Part shown: piece by piece, positions 20,477 to 31,400 of the stretch
Layout: each line of letters opens with the position of its first letter
Numbering within the stretch: position 1 is the first letter of the stretch
Assembly: GCA_020744225.1 (NCBI GenBank)
Contig: JAGMWG010000005.1
Location: forward strand, 124,001 to 188,000
DNA from: Paraphoma chrysanthemicola
Lineage: Eukaryota > Ascomycota > Dothideomycetes > Pleosporales > Phaeosphaeriaceae
Length of the DNA: 64,000 bases
Reading direction: 5' to 3'
Notes under the pieces: generated by a model
Seen by the model: only the letters and a program-made list of their open reading frames with translations
What the model was told of the DNA's origin: nothing
Database searches by the model: none
Translations under genes and position numbers: made by a program

Positions 20477-21105
20477 ATGGGGAGGCTCTGTAAAACTTGC
20501 CCTGGCACATTCTGTTGCGATTACGTGAATGTTGACTCGGCCTATAATTCGATTCACATAGGAACAAAAGACCAACCCTGCAAAGACAGCATACCGCCAT
20601 CCATCGTCGGCACCCTGTCACCCTTCAATCCCATCGTAGACCTCACTTCCCAAGAGAGACAGACTGCAACGAAGTCTCCTCGTCTTCTAGTCGCTCCAGC
20701 CTGTGATCCTCAGCATTTGTGAGTACTCGACATTACTGCCATGGAGTCCTACATTGTGCGGCGTAGACTAATGTCTCTTCTCCTTTGCCAAAACAGCCTC
20801 TATCAAAAGTAACGCGAGGTGGAGAAGAAGACTAAGCCAAAAGTTGGCTTCGAGTGTGCGGAAGTCGAAGAAAAGATTGTGGATATCACGTGCACGCTTT
20901 TTGGAAGCGACAATTATCTCCGACTTCATCACTAGGATCTTAGATTGATGAGGAGGAAGGAAGTTGCTCTGTTAGATCCAAATGGCAAAACTCCCGATGG
21001 AGAATTCCGCCTGAGGACGCGCCCATATCTTGACTCTTCCTGGATTTAAACCCCGATGTGACGAAGATGAAGTTTGAGAACAAGAATTATACAACACTAG
21101 GGTAA
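20477..21105 (+). pseudogene. Decayed gene with in-frame stops, product unknown
   Basis: From 20477 a frame reads MGRLCKTCPGTFCCDYVNVD and onward to CDPQH. A convincing intron follows (GTGAGT at about 20719 to AACAG at about 20798). The next exon keeps the frame but has TAA right after LYQK, then 40 coding-like residues (VEKKTKPKVGFECAEVEEK..), a TAG after LRLHH, and more coding-like sequence (VALLDPNGKTPDGEFRLR) before a further stop and a probable frameshift near 21045. Both early stops sit where a CAA or CAG codon would give them by C-to-T change. That is the expected mark of RIP or deamination in this setting. No family recognised. Confidence 0.42.
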
Positions 21106-22368
21106 TTAAGCGTCAATATGCGCGCACATGGCTCGACAATTGTCTATGCAAAGACCAGCTGCGTATCTCCAATTCTTCAGACTACAGTTAACGCGTGACT
21201 GAAGCTTGAGGTTGTTCGATTTAGTATGTTCGAACAGATAACGCTAAAACTTTAGTCCCATTTTCACAGTTCAGCAAAAGGAATACACAACTAGCCACCA
21301 GAACCCGTACCAAGAAAATGAAGTGCTACTCATCACGGACGGCACGTCACTTGTGGTTGCTCTTAAGATCTTGTCGCATGAACAGGAGTTCATGTATGGG
21401 AGATCAGGTGTCGACCCGCAATCGGTGGGTGAGGGATAGGGATACATTGATGCTTTTCTTGCGATGGATGATCGGTGGTGTTGGAGACCAGCCCTACTTA
21501 CGCAGGTATACTCCCTGCCAAGATATCAATCACGTGCCTCTATACTACACCACATTATTGAGGATCTAAAAAGCCAAGATGGTGATCTTTAAAGTGCGAG
21601 AGTGGTGTGGTATTATTTTGGGCCAAAGATATCCGACTGACCATGTTACGGTCGTGTGTCAATAGCCTACCGCGTCAGGCTCTTATGCGAAGCTTCCAAC
21701 GCCCCCATCTCGACTACCACACCCGGACCCCCGCGCAGCATCCAAAGCTACTGACTAAAGTACTTACTATCTGCATTACATATTGATTTATGTCCAGTGC
21801 TGTTAAGGCCGGATACCAATGCCATGCTAACAATTCCAGGACTCAACGCCACACATCCGTTATCGCAACCGCGAGAGCCGTCCACCCATTATTTTTCCTC
21901 ACGCCTTCACATTCTAACTAATCAGACACAAGCTTAGAGCTACCGATACCTTTGCGCTTGGCACACACGTTCAATAGAGATATCGGAGCGGCCACATCAA
22001 TTCATGCGCCAGTCAATGCTTCCATCCTTAAAGCCGCGCACTGAGTACAAGTAGGAAGGCGGCACAACAAACCGACTCCAGCATTTCGGCAATGGCGCCG
22101 ACAATACACGATACAAGTCGCCGGATTCAGGCAAGAGCAGCAATTTGCACGACCTTATCGACCTGCTTATGAGGCGCGACAAGCCCATGCACTAACCAGC
22201 CAATTATTATGCGCCACATCTCAACATATGCATGGCGAAACTCAGCTGACCTTACCTTGCCCTACAAGCTGCCTCGCCGAGCATTGTCTTCTACAATCCC
22301 CCTCATCGCCATTCCCATTTCTCTCCTTTCACCCCCTCCATTTCTCGATTATCGTTATCTGATTCCAG
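21106..22368. other. Intergenic region in the gene-poor island
   Basis: No supported gene on either strand; moderately AT-rich with many stops. The last 150 bases before 22369 are CT-rich (CCCCCTCATCGCC, TTTCACCCCCTCC) and look like a working promoter and leader for the next gene. Confidence 0.4.
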
Positions 22369-23366
22369 ATGGGTGGGAACTCAAGCACTCCCATAAAGGA
22401 GGAAGAGAAAGCAGTATCGCAAGGTCCTGTCATCCCAGATTTGGGGGGAAATGCATTTAGTGAGCACATTTATCCGAGTTTTCAGAGCCTTACTAACCTC
22501 TGAGTATCAAGCTTGGACTAAACATCCTGGATGCATCCAGCTTGTAGAGCAACTCCGAGCTGAAAGCCCTGAAATACGGAAATTGAGCGACGAGCAAATG
22601 GGCAATCTGTTGATCCTTAACCAATCTTGCGGCGACGCTGGTTCCGATAGTCGAAAACTTGCTGAAATTTTTGGCGTCATCTGCCAGGCCGAGTCCAGCC
22701 TAATCAATATTGAAACGGAACACCCTCAAAGCTCAGAAATTGGCCTTGCGCAGCAGAACAAACTCTTCGGACAACGTGACAGCAAAGGCTATTGGAAACA
22801 ATATTTATCAAAGGAAGAGAGGTTGGATCCTAAAGCTTCTGCGATGCGGTCATACAGGATCTTGAACAAGGAACAAAAGGGAGAGAGTGACTGGCGCTAT
22901 AAAGAACTTAGCCAAGCGTGCTACGAACTTCAGCGTTGCGAGCCAAACCACAGATCTATCTACTCGAAACCGGCACGTATAGAAGTCGCCAGAATTCTGG
23001 CCAGAACATTTTATCCGACCCAGTCATCTATGTTGGACGAATCTTCGCCGCGGTCTGGGAATGAAAATCACTCCAATGCAACCAAATTCTCAGAAAATTT
23101 GAATCAGTCTTTCGCAGTAGGCTGCTCAATGAATCCGCAGTATATCGGACCCGTAGGTGAGATAGTACTCATTCTTCATTTCTAGCCAACACACGTTGAC
23201 TTTGGAGACAGATTCAATTTCAGTTGTAGACCAATGCAAGGTCATGGGATTGGATTCTTCGTTCAAGAGTCGAGCGGCATTAGGTCAGGAGCTGGGGATA
23301 TCAGGGAATCCTGGCTCTACAGAGTTCAATCTTGGCCTGCTAAATGAGCTTCGTCTCCAGTCATGA
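22369..23366 (+). CDS. Unrecognised three-exon gene with an N-myristoylation-type start
   Basis: Exons 22369-22459, 22512-23156 and 23224-23366 join in frame to 292 residues. Intron 1 (52 nt) has GTGAGC, a perfect TACTAAC and AAG; intron 2 (67 nt) has GTGAGA and CAG. The protein starts MGGNSSTPIKEEEK: Gly at 2 and Ser at 6 fit N-myristoyltransferase substrates. No signal peptide or membrane helix. The middle is soluble and charged (EIRKLSDEQMGNLLILNQSC, then WKQYLSKEERLDP, then WRYKELSQACYEL). The last exon ends FKSRAALGQELGISGNPGST and LGLLNELRLQS, which looks like a small helical motif. I do not recognise the family. It is intact while its neighbours on both sides are decayed, which suggests it is kept by selection or arrived recently. 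Confidence 0.68.
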
Positions 23367-23439
23367 AATGACAAAATGACTTTAGGTGGCGTAGTTTGTT
23401 CTCGATACGTAAGAGTTGTTATCACCATAGACAAAAGCC

Positions 23440-23830
23440 CTCTTCTTTAGGAGCCTATCTAGTATAGAACTGTAGCAATTTGGCATTTTTTTTAAATACA
23501 GCATCAGGGATTCTTAACACTATAATTAAGTGGTTAATAGGTTGTTTTGCAGGGACACTTTAGTAATAGCAAAATATAGCTAAGGAGTTAAGAGTAGCTA
23601 AGCGTGTGCTATAGCTAGTGTTAGGGCATGCCTACAATAGCTTATATAAAAGCCTCTGCACGTAACTTACTCCATAGTACATTTCCTTAGAGTATAAAGA
23701 GCTGTAAAGATAGTACTTTATCGATATCATAACTTAGTATATCTTCTCTCTTCTTATATATTAGATGCACTCCAAAATATTCTCTAACTCTAGTACTATA
23801 TATTATCCTGGTACAAAGGCAATGGAGCTC
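23440..23830. repeat. AT-rich, TA-rich block, probably RIP-degraded repeat DNA
   Basis: The block is dominated by A, T and TA steps (TTTTTTTAAATAC, CTATAATTAAGTGG, TAGTACTATATATTAT) and has very few CA/TG steps compared with the flanks. That pattern is what repeat-induced point mutation (CpA to TpA) leaves. No transposase or terminal repeats can be recognised; the origin is inferred from composition only. Confidence 0.5.
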
Positions 23831-24090
23831 GACCCACTTTCACGAGAGAGCGCCTTGTCACAGGCATGAATTGGACATGCGGTACATACTACAGCAATCG
23901 CGAGAGCATCGCAGTGTTGGTGCTAACAGCAGGGTTACACAATGAAGGAGGGAGTAATTTGGATAGAGCTGCGGACATTGCGTCAAGAGCAAAAGACACG
24001 TTCTTAAGCGATGGTCGTCGTGACGAGATTCGAGCCTACTGACGCGAAGGTCTAATGAAGGACTTCATCCCAAGATTGTACGATGGGTGA
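23800..24090 (+). pseudogene. Coding remnant beside the AT-rich block, product unknown
   Basis: A frame from about 23800 reads WYKGNGARPTFTRERLVTGM, then TYYSNRESIAVLVLTAGLHN and RAADIASRAKDTFLSDGRRD. It hits TGA at 24040, then continues in the same frame (REGLMKDFIPRLYDG) to another TGA. There is no start codon to the left because the sequence runs into the AT-rich block. It looks like the surviving 3' part of a once-conserved gene. Family not recognised. Confidence 0.4.
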
Positions 24091-24664
24091 AGAAGCACAA
24101 GTTGCAACTTGAACCCACCAATTCCGTGAAGGTCACATACAGACAGGCGTAAGAGAAAGTACAAGCAGATTCATAATATCCTCCAGATTGCAAGGATTTC
24201 AGTGTAAAAGCCTTCGATCTTCTATTAGTTCTACATCTACGTTGATGGTAAGTGTGAAAGATAAAATTTCTGAAGGCTCTCGCACATATATGGGGCCTTC
24301 GCGCGGAATTTAGACGCACTGGAGACCTCGCCGCTACTTCATGCGCAACGCAAGAAGGAATCAACTGGCAATTGAATTACATTCTTTTCATGGCCTGTGT
24401 GTAGCGGACGAAGTGTTCTCTCGGAGGTATGAAAGTGCAGTAAGCCGAGAAATCTTGATAACACTGGAGAGTTTCATGGTCCTTACTGGGAGTTCATTTC
24501 AGTCGTCTGATTGTGTCAACTCATATCATCTCCAGAACAGTCATTTAGAATCATCACGTTCACAATGACAAAGGGTCATCACGACTGTGCACACGAATAC
24601 CGCTCGATAGACATTACTTTCAGAAGTTTACACACATTAATCCTGAAATCTCTTCGCCTAGAAC
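24091..24664. other. Intergenic region, right edge of the gene-poor island
   Basis: No supported gene. It contains the 3' flank of the minus-strand acetyltransferase. Confidence 0.35.
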
Positions 24665-25506
24665 TCATGACTTGACTTCCACCTCCGTCTCCTTCACCTC
24701 ATTCTTCCCCTTCTCCTCCCCACTATTCCCCGGACCCCTCCTCACCATATTCACCTCCCCACACGGCACAAAGCCATACCTCAAGTACACTCTTCTCGCA
24801 GTCGGCGCGCTTTCAAGATACAACGGCGTTGGAGGCACCGTGCTATCCGCCTGTTCAAACGCCCACTTCAACAACAGGCCACCCACGCCCTTGCCCTGGA
24901 ACTCGGGCAAGGTAGCCAGTGGCGCCAAATGCCAATGCGGCTCGTCGCCCAGAACTTCTCGCCGGTTCGCGTCGTCTTTCTCACATGTTCCGTTCCATGC
25001 TTCGTCGCTGACATGCTCCCACATTTCGTCGATTTCGGCGTCGGTCCAGTTCATCTTTTCTTGCCAGCCGTACACTTCGTTGGCGGAGCGGCGGAAATAG
25101 ATGTGCAGAGGGGCACCGGGAGCAGTCCAGCATGCTATACCTGCGATTTCGCCGGTAGGGACGTAGATTGCTTTGAGCCATTTGAGTTCGCGCTGTTGGA
25201 AGCGTAGGCCTGGGGTTACGCGTTTTGCCAGTCGGCGAATACGTTCCTCTCGCGGAATGGAGCTGAGAGAAGGTGGTTCTTTGCGGTCCCAGAAGGATTG
25301 GGGGAAGCAGATGTAGAGAATTTCGGACTGGTGGTGATATTAGTGGTGAGGAACTACGGGTATGGCACGTGACATACAATTCTTTGGGCGTCGTCCTCGG
25401 TGCAGAATTCAAGTTTGATGTCATCATTCGGAATGCGGTTTCGCGGCTCAACGGGTGCTTCTTGAGCGGCAGAAACGGTAGTCGGAGTTCCCGAGGGCTG
25501 TGCCAT
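24665..25506 (-). CDS. GNAT-family N-acetyltransferase
   Basis: Acetyl-CoA-dependent acetyltransferase of unknown substrate. Two exons, 25506-25378 and 25327-24665, join in frame to 263 residues; the intron runs GTATGT..CAG. The N-terminal 30 residues are low-complexity. The acetyl-CoA site is visible: LAPLATLPEFQGKGVGGLLL contains the Q-x-x-G-x-G loop preceded by the beta-4 strand, followed by helix KWAFEQAD and then PLYLESAPTARRVYLRYGFV, the usual motif B. An earlier strand pair (IAGIACWTAPGAP) and the long insert EKMNWTDAEIDEMWEH match the common fungal GNAT layout. Divergent from the HET-domain gene. Confidence 0.9.
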
Positions 25507-26127
25507 GGTTGATGACGAATGTTTTGCTGTAGCAGATATGATTGAAATTGGTGGGCGGTAGATAACTTTGGTAGTAAAGGTCTTATATCACTTTTGGTGT
25601 GCGCAACGTGTCTTCAGAATGTACTCGTCCTTACCATGCGTGTGTTGAGTCTACAGGATGCAGGTGCCTGATATTCCACAGCTATCAGCGACACCGACCT
25701 ATGAGCTGTTCACCCCACCTGCCCAAAGCGACTAGTTGCGCTCCGTAAATCCAGTTGTGAGTAAGGGGCGCCTGACGAAGGAAGCTTGCGACAACAATGT
25801 CGACATCACGCTTATATTCGAGGAGGCTCTGTCAAGCAGCGATCTGACACGTAATCGGAGCTCGTAGCGATGCATGGCACATGAAACCTCGGGATGGATT
25901 TGAAGGGCATCCTATTGCAATGTGCATTGCCACTACAGTTTGCGATGATGAGGTGTAGTGGACGAAACGGCGTTCGGACTAAGTCGCGAGCCGGAATGTG
26001 GCAGATGCTGACCGACCGCGGTCTCGTCCCGCCAGCCTCGCAACTTCAACCCACAACGGACACAGCTCAGCGATCCTTGTGTCGCCACGAGCTGATCACC
26101 TACCTGCTTCTCTAATGTGAAGCACGA
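25507..26127. other. Divergent promoter region
   Basis: Between the 5' ends of the acetyltransferase (minus) and the HET-domain gene (plus). No gene supported. Confidence 0.4.
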
Positions 26128-28114
26128 ATGCGCGGCGTGATTTGTCGCTTTCCGCGCTCCCATGTTTTTCGTAAGCACCAGCAATACATGGAGTCGCGCA
26201 CGTTAGTCTTCCAAATCTAACATCATATCAGATCTGGCAAAGACACTCTCAATATGCCGCAAATTGCATCTGGTAGTAAGGAAACCCACATATACGTACG
26301 AGTCTTTACGCGCGCACGAGATACGCCTACTTGACCTTCATCCCGGCCACGATGCGGACCCAATTAAATGTACGGTGCGCAGCGTCGCACTCGCCGACAA
26401 GCTTCCGTATGAGTCGCTCTCGTATTGCTGGGGCTGGAAGCGCGATGAAGAGCCTCTTAACGTCGATAATAGCACCATATACATAACACGGAACCTGCTT
26501 GGGGCACTGCAGCATCTACGGCGCAAGGAGACAGTAAGGTCCCTGTGGATTGACGCTATATGTATCAACCAGACAGACGCCGTCGAGCGTGGACAGCAGG
26601 TCGGCATGATGAGGAGCATCTTTCAGCGTAGCGATCGCACAGTCGTCTGGCTCGGCGCCACAGGGCAAGATAGCACACGCGCCGTACAGCTCATACGGCA
26701 GCTGGCGAAGCTTTCGCGGACGCAAGAGCCAGGGAGCTGGGGACCACATGTGGCATCGAGCCTACCTCCGCTCTACGATACTGCTTTGAGCGCGTTTGCT
26801 GCATTGTTAAAGCGCCCATGGTGGCATCGTGCGTGGATCGTTCAAGAGGCTTCGGTGACTAGCGATCTCACATTGGTCTGCGGCGACGATGTCTTCTTTT
26901 GGAGCGAGCTTGAGCAAGCCGTTCAGTATGCAGTCGATCTCGGCTTTTTCGTTGCGTATGGTGGAAGCGCTACGTTCCAGGCCTTCAGTCTTTTTCAGAC
27001 TCGAGCAAACTTTCAGGAGAAAAAAAGGCCACCATTACACGACGTCTTACTCCAGCATCGATCCTTCTTGGCCACTGATCCAAGAGACAAGGTGTTCGGG
27101 TTGCTGTCACTGGCGGACCAGGACGACGTAGCAGCCTTGGGTGTACAGCCGGACTACCAGCAAAGCCCTCAGAATTTGTTCAGCAGCATAAGCCGAGCTC
27201 TACTGAAGGCCGAAGATCTTGGCGCATTTAAAGCTGCTGGAGTCCACGAGAAGTGGTCTGAAGCAATCTTGCCTTCGTGGGTCACTGACTGGAGCGTCTC
27301 CGACCTGGCCGTGCCTCTCAACGCTTCCGTGTCCGTAGATCACGGTGACAAGTCTTCGTACAGCGTAGTCCTACGATTTGATGCATCAAGATCGAGCATC
27401 TCTGAACCGATGTTCACTCCCGACCAGAAGCTTGTGCGCCTCCAAGGCGTCTTGATAGATCAAGTCGAGGCCGTGGGCGTCTTGTCGCGTACTCGCTACC
27501 TCCGGCATGTGTCACACATGTTTGAGCTATTTGTCCAGTGCCACGATATTCTTGAACAGCTCAAGAACTGGGAGACTATCGCTTGCGCACGTTCTCGCGA
27601 GCCCTACCCCACCGGTGAACGCGCACGCGACGCATACTGGCACACCCTATGCGCTGGTCGCGTACCGTCCAACCTTCGGTCTGCCCGCCACGATTCACGC
27701 TACAAGTACTATGTCCTACTCCGCTCCCTCCGTCGACTTGTTCGCTTCACCATTCGCTGGTTCCCGCGCTCGTCGCAGGATACGTGGTACAATAGATTCT
27801 TCTATAGGTTATTTCAAAGCGCGTGGCGTGTACTCGGCCTCACGCCGACGAAAGTCCAACGCATTGGCTTCCCGCCGGAGAGTCGCTTGCCAAACTACCG
27901 TCGCATGATACGCACGCAAAAGGGATACGTCGCTCTCGTGCCACGCCTCACGAAGGAAGGTGACTGGATCGCAATATGTCAAGGCGGCGCAATGCCGCTC
28001 GTCATCAGGCGTGATGGCGAGCATTGGGTGCTCGTGGGAGAAAGTTATGTCCATGGTCTTATGAGCGGTGAGGCGTGGAATGAGGAGAAGTGTCAGGATA
28101 TGTGGTTCAAGTAG
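26128..28114 (+). CDS. HET-domain (heterokaryon incompatibility) protein
   Basis: HET proteins act in fungal non-self recognition; the HET domain can trigger cell death when activated. The large exon from 26232 has no usable in-frame ATG before the domain. I therefore propose a short first exon 26128-26170 (MRGVICRFPRSHVF) joined over a 61-nt intron with GTAAGC, a CTAAC branch and CAG, giving 641 residues in frame. The HET domain spans about residues 65-230: IRLLDLHPG, YESLSYCWG, LWIDAICINQTDAVERGQQV, MMRSIFQRSDRTVVWLG, RPWWHRAWIVQEA. Next comes DPRDKVFGLLSLA, the usual follow-on motif. The C-terminal half has an Arg-rich stretch and ends with the common GDWIAICQGGAMPLVIRRDG segment. No fused STAND domain is present. 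Confidence 0.88.
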
Positions 28115-28414
28115 CGCATTCATCACATTACACTAGACATATGCGACCTATAATTTATTCCACTTTCTCCATCGTCCCAAAGATAGTCTTCGTTCTTCTT
28201 TTACCCTTGCGATCTACATGGCCATCAAACGTTGTAACAACCCGTCCCGGCACCTCATCATGATTGACACAAGTTGTAGCATTTGGGGTCTCGCATTGAA
28301 GCCTTTTATTGTTGTAACTCTAAAGAAAGATTCGTAGTGTAGAGTCGATGTAACGAGAGCCAAACATTACCCCTACGTTCTATGACACTCCTTCCACCAG
28401 TGGAATGCTCGAGC
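28115..28414. other. Intergenic region between convergent genes
   Basis: 3' flanks of the HET gene (plus) and the giant surface-protein gene (minus). Nothing else seen. Confidence 0.4.
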
Positions 28415-31400
28415 TCAAGTTGAGCAAAGAGGAAGCCCGTTTGGACCCGTGATGGGTGTGATGAAGAAATCGTCCGCGACGAAAATGTCCTGGGAGTTCT
28501 GAATCGAGCTGGAAACATAGAGTGTAATCTTATGCTTGGCCTCAACGGATCCTCCAAAGTATGAATTTGACGCTGGAACAAGTGCTTTCCATGACGAGCT
28601 AGAAGGCTTGTAGTCCGTTGCCGTGACACCGTCGACCTTAAGAGGGACTGCAGTCCCGTCGATTTTCAGGTTGACAATGAAAGGGTTGCCATTGGAATTG
28701 CTACTACGCAATGCCTTGAACATTAGTCCAACCTTGACTTTGACATTCGCAGGAATGGTGACTTCCTGTTCGAGAGACATGGTGACAAGCCTCTCGGAGC
28801 TGTAGCCTTGGAATCCATTGGAGTCTGAGTAGGCGTAAGTGGAGCCTTTCTTGACCTCAGTATCGCTGGTCTTCCACTGGGTCGAAGATCCAGGAGTAAA
28901 CTTCCAGGGACTTTGCAGCGGACCAGTCTTTGTTTCAAAGCCAGGATTGGTAAGGTAGTTCTTTACCATTGCCCCACTGTAACATGTTGGTGACGGAACA
29001 ACCGGAGCCACCGCTGAGCTGGACGATGAAATTGCGCTCGAAGAAACAAGCGTCATGAAGGTCGTCGGAGTAATGACTGGAGGGCTGGATGAGGCCGAGA
29101 ACGAGACAGCAGGACTAGCACTGGATGATGGTGCCGAGGACGCTGCAGAGGACGAAATTTGCTGGCTATCGATAGAAGAAATTGCGCTGGCGCTCAAAGA
29201 AGCCGCAGAAGAAGGAACCGGGCTGGGTTCTAGCGCGTTCACCGCGGCCGAAGAACTTGGGCTTGGCTCAGGTGTGCTTGAATGGCTGTCAGATGATGCT
29301 GAGGACGTAGCGCCAACGACAGGCAATAACGGGTTGGAGGAGCTGGGGCTCGCTTCAGGGGTGTTGACAACTACTGCCGGACTCGGCGTGACCTCTGGGG
29401 TGCTGGATGGTCCCTCCGAAGACGACGGCGACGGTGATGGAGGAATGCTGCTCGACACATGGCTGGCAGAGCTTGGGCTAGCGTCCGCTACGACCGCAGC
29501 CATCGAAGAAGTCGGCAACGCTTCCGATGTGCTTGATTGAGTTTCCGATAGGGCTATAGGCGAAGTAGATACTGCACTGCTACTTTGTGCCGGGCTGGAA
29601 GAGCTAGGGCTGGCCTCGGCTACGATGGCAGCTACAGACGGGCTGGGGGTTGCTTCAGGAGTGCTGGAATGAATTTCAGAGCTCATCACGGCGGCCGACG
29701 AGGATTGTAGGTCTGGTGTAATTGACGCAGCTGCGGATGATGAGACTAGATCTGGAGTGCTCAATGCAGCTGCGGAGGAGGAGAGTAGATCCGGTGTGCT
29801 CGAAGCAGCAACAAGCGAGGGAACATTGATTGACGAAGACTCGCTGGATTGAGCCTCAGGGGTAGGTGTCGGGCTTGCGTCAGCTACGGGAGCAGCAACG
29901 GAGCTCGAGGACAGGGAGACACTTGATTCAGGCGTGAGAGAGCTTGATACAACATCACTAGACGCGCTCGGCAAAACAGCAGCGAGCGCTGGTGTGACTG
30001 AGATTGAATCTGCGCTGTGAGACGAACTGACGTTGGGCTCAGGTGTGCTCGAGGCCACGACTTCGTTGACTGGCGAAGGAGTTGATGAAGCCACAGCTTC
30101 ACTGGACGCGACACTGGGGCTGGGCGACGAACTGACGCTAGGCTCAGGTGTGCTCGAGGCCACTGCTTCATTGACGACTGGAGATGGCGTTGATGAAGCC
30201 CCAGCTTCACTGGATGCGACATTGAAGACGGCCGACGAACTGACGCTGGGCTCAGGTGTGCTCGAAGCCACCGCTTCACTCAATGCAACACTAGAGCTAG
30301 GTGACGAATTGACGCTAGGCTCAGGTGTGTTCGAAGCCACTACTTCATCGACTGGCGAAGGAGTTGATGAAGCCACAGCTTCACTGGACGCGACACTGGG
30401 GCTGGGCGACGAACTGACGCTGGGCTCAGGTGTGCTTGAAGCCGCCACTTCATTGACGACTGGAGAAGGCGTTGATGAAGCCACAACTTCACTGGATGCG
30501 AAACTAGAGCTTGGCGACAAGCTGACGCTGGGCTCAGGTGTGCTCGAGGCCACGACTTCGTTGACGATTGGCAAAGGAGTTGAAGAAGTTACAGAGTCGT
30601 CAGATGCAACACTGGAGCTAATTGGGCTTCCGCTTGATGCGATCTCCACCGAGCTGAGGCTAGAAGCAACGCTCGAGACCGAAGAAACGGTATCTAACGA
30701 TGCGCTACTGGAGACGGAAGGAGTGGGCGCTGCTGCCGCGACAGGAGCAATCGAAGCGGAAGGCGTAGGCGATGCTATTGCACAGATAGGTGCACCATTG
30801 GAGTCTGATATAGCCACAATGGATACGTCGTCGATTTCGAAGAGTGGTACACCGACTGGTGGAGTGCCGACCCTGCCACCAATAGTGCTACAACTTGCCT
30901 TGATAGTGAGCGTATGGGTTCCACCGACCACCTTGTAGGGTGCGCCAGTGCCAACTTGGGTCCAGCCGCTCCCACCTGCGAGAACGCTGCCAAGATCAAC
31001 ATCGTCGAGAAGAACCTGGAAGGTGGTTGGGTAGGTGGTACGAAGCGACCGGCCGAAGTACTTTGCCACGACCGTCGTGCCCGCGGGAATGAGAATATTT
31101 CTTTGGACCTGAACGAGAGATCCAGTGCTTGAATCAGATGTACCAACCGCGCGCTGAACGTACTGACCAGTTCGGGCTGCGGAGGCATCACCGACCACAC
31201 TGACGCTAATTCTTGATTGGGTTGTTGTCGAGAACTTTGTGAAGCTGCCAAGTTCAAAACTAGGATTCTGCACGTAATTTTCCGTCGCAGAAACGCACCC
31301 TGGGCTGGGAGACGCGCTTGGTGATGGCACAACAGGAGAGCCCGAAGAAGACGACTGAGGGTCAACGGTGCTCGAAGATGCGGAAGGAGTGCTAGAAGCA

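Noticed and set aside
20352..20621. Minus-strand frame opposite the decayed gene at 20.5 kb
   Set aside because: It is protein-like, but the plus strand has a matching intron and a long consistent frame beyond it, so the minus-strand frame is probably a shadow. Not fully excluded.
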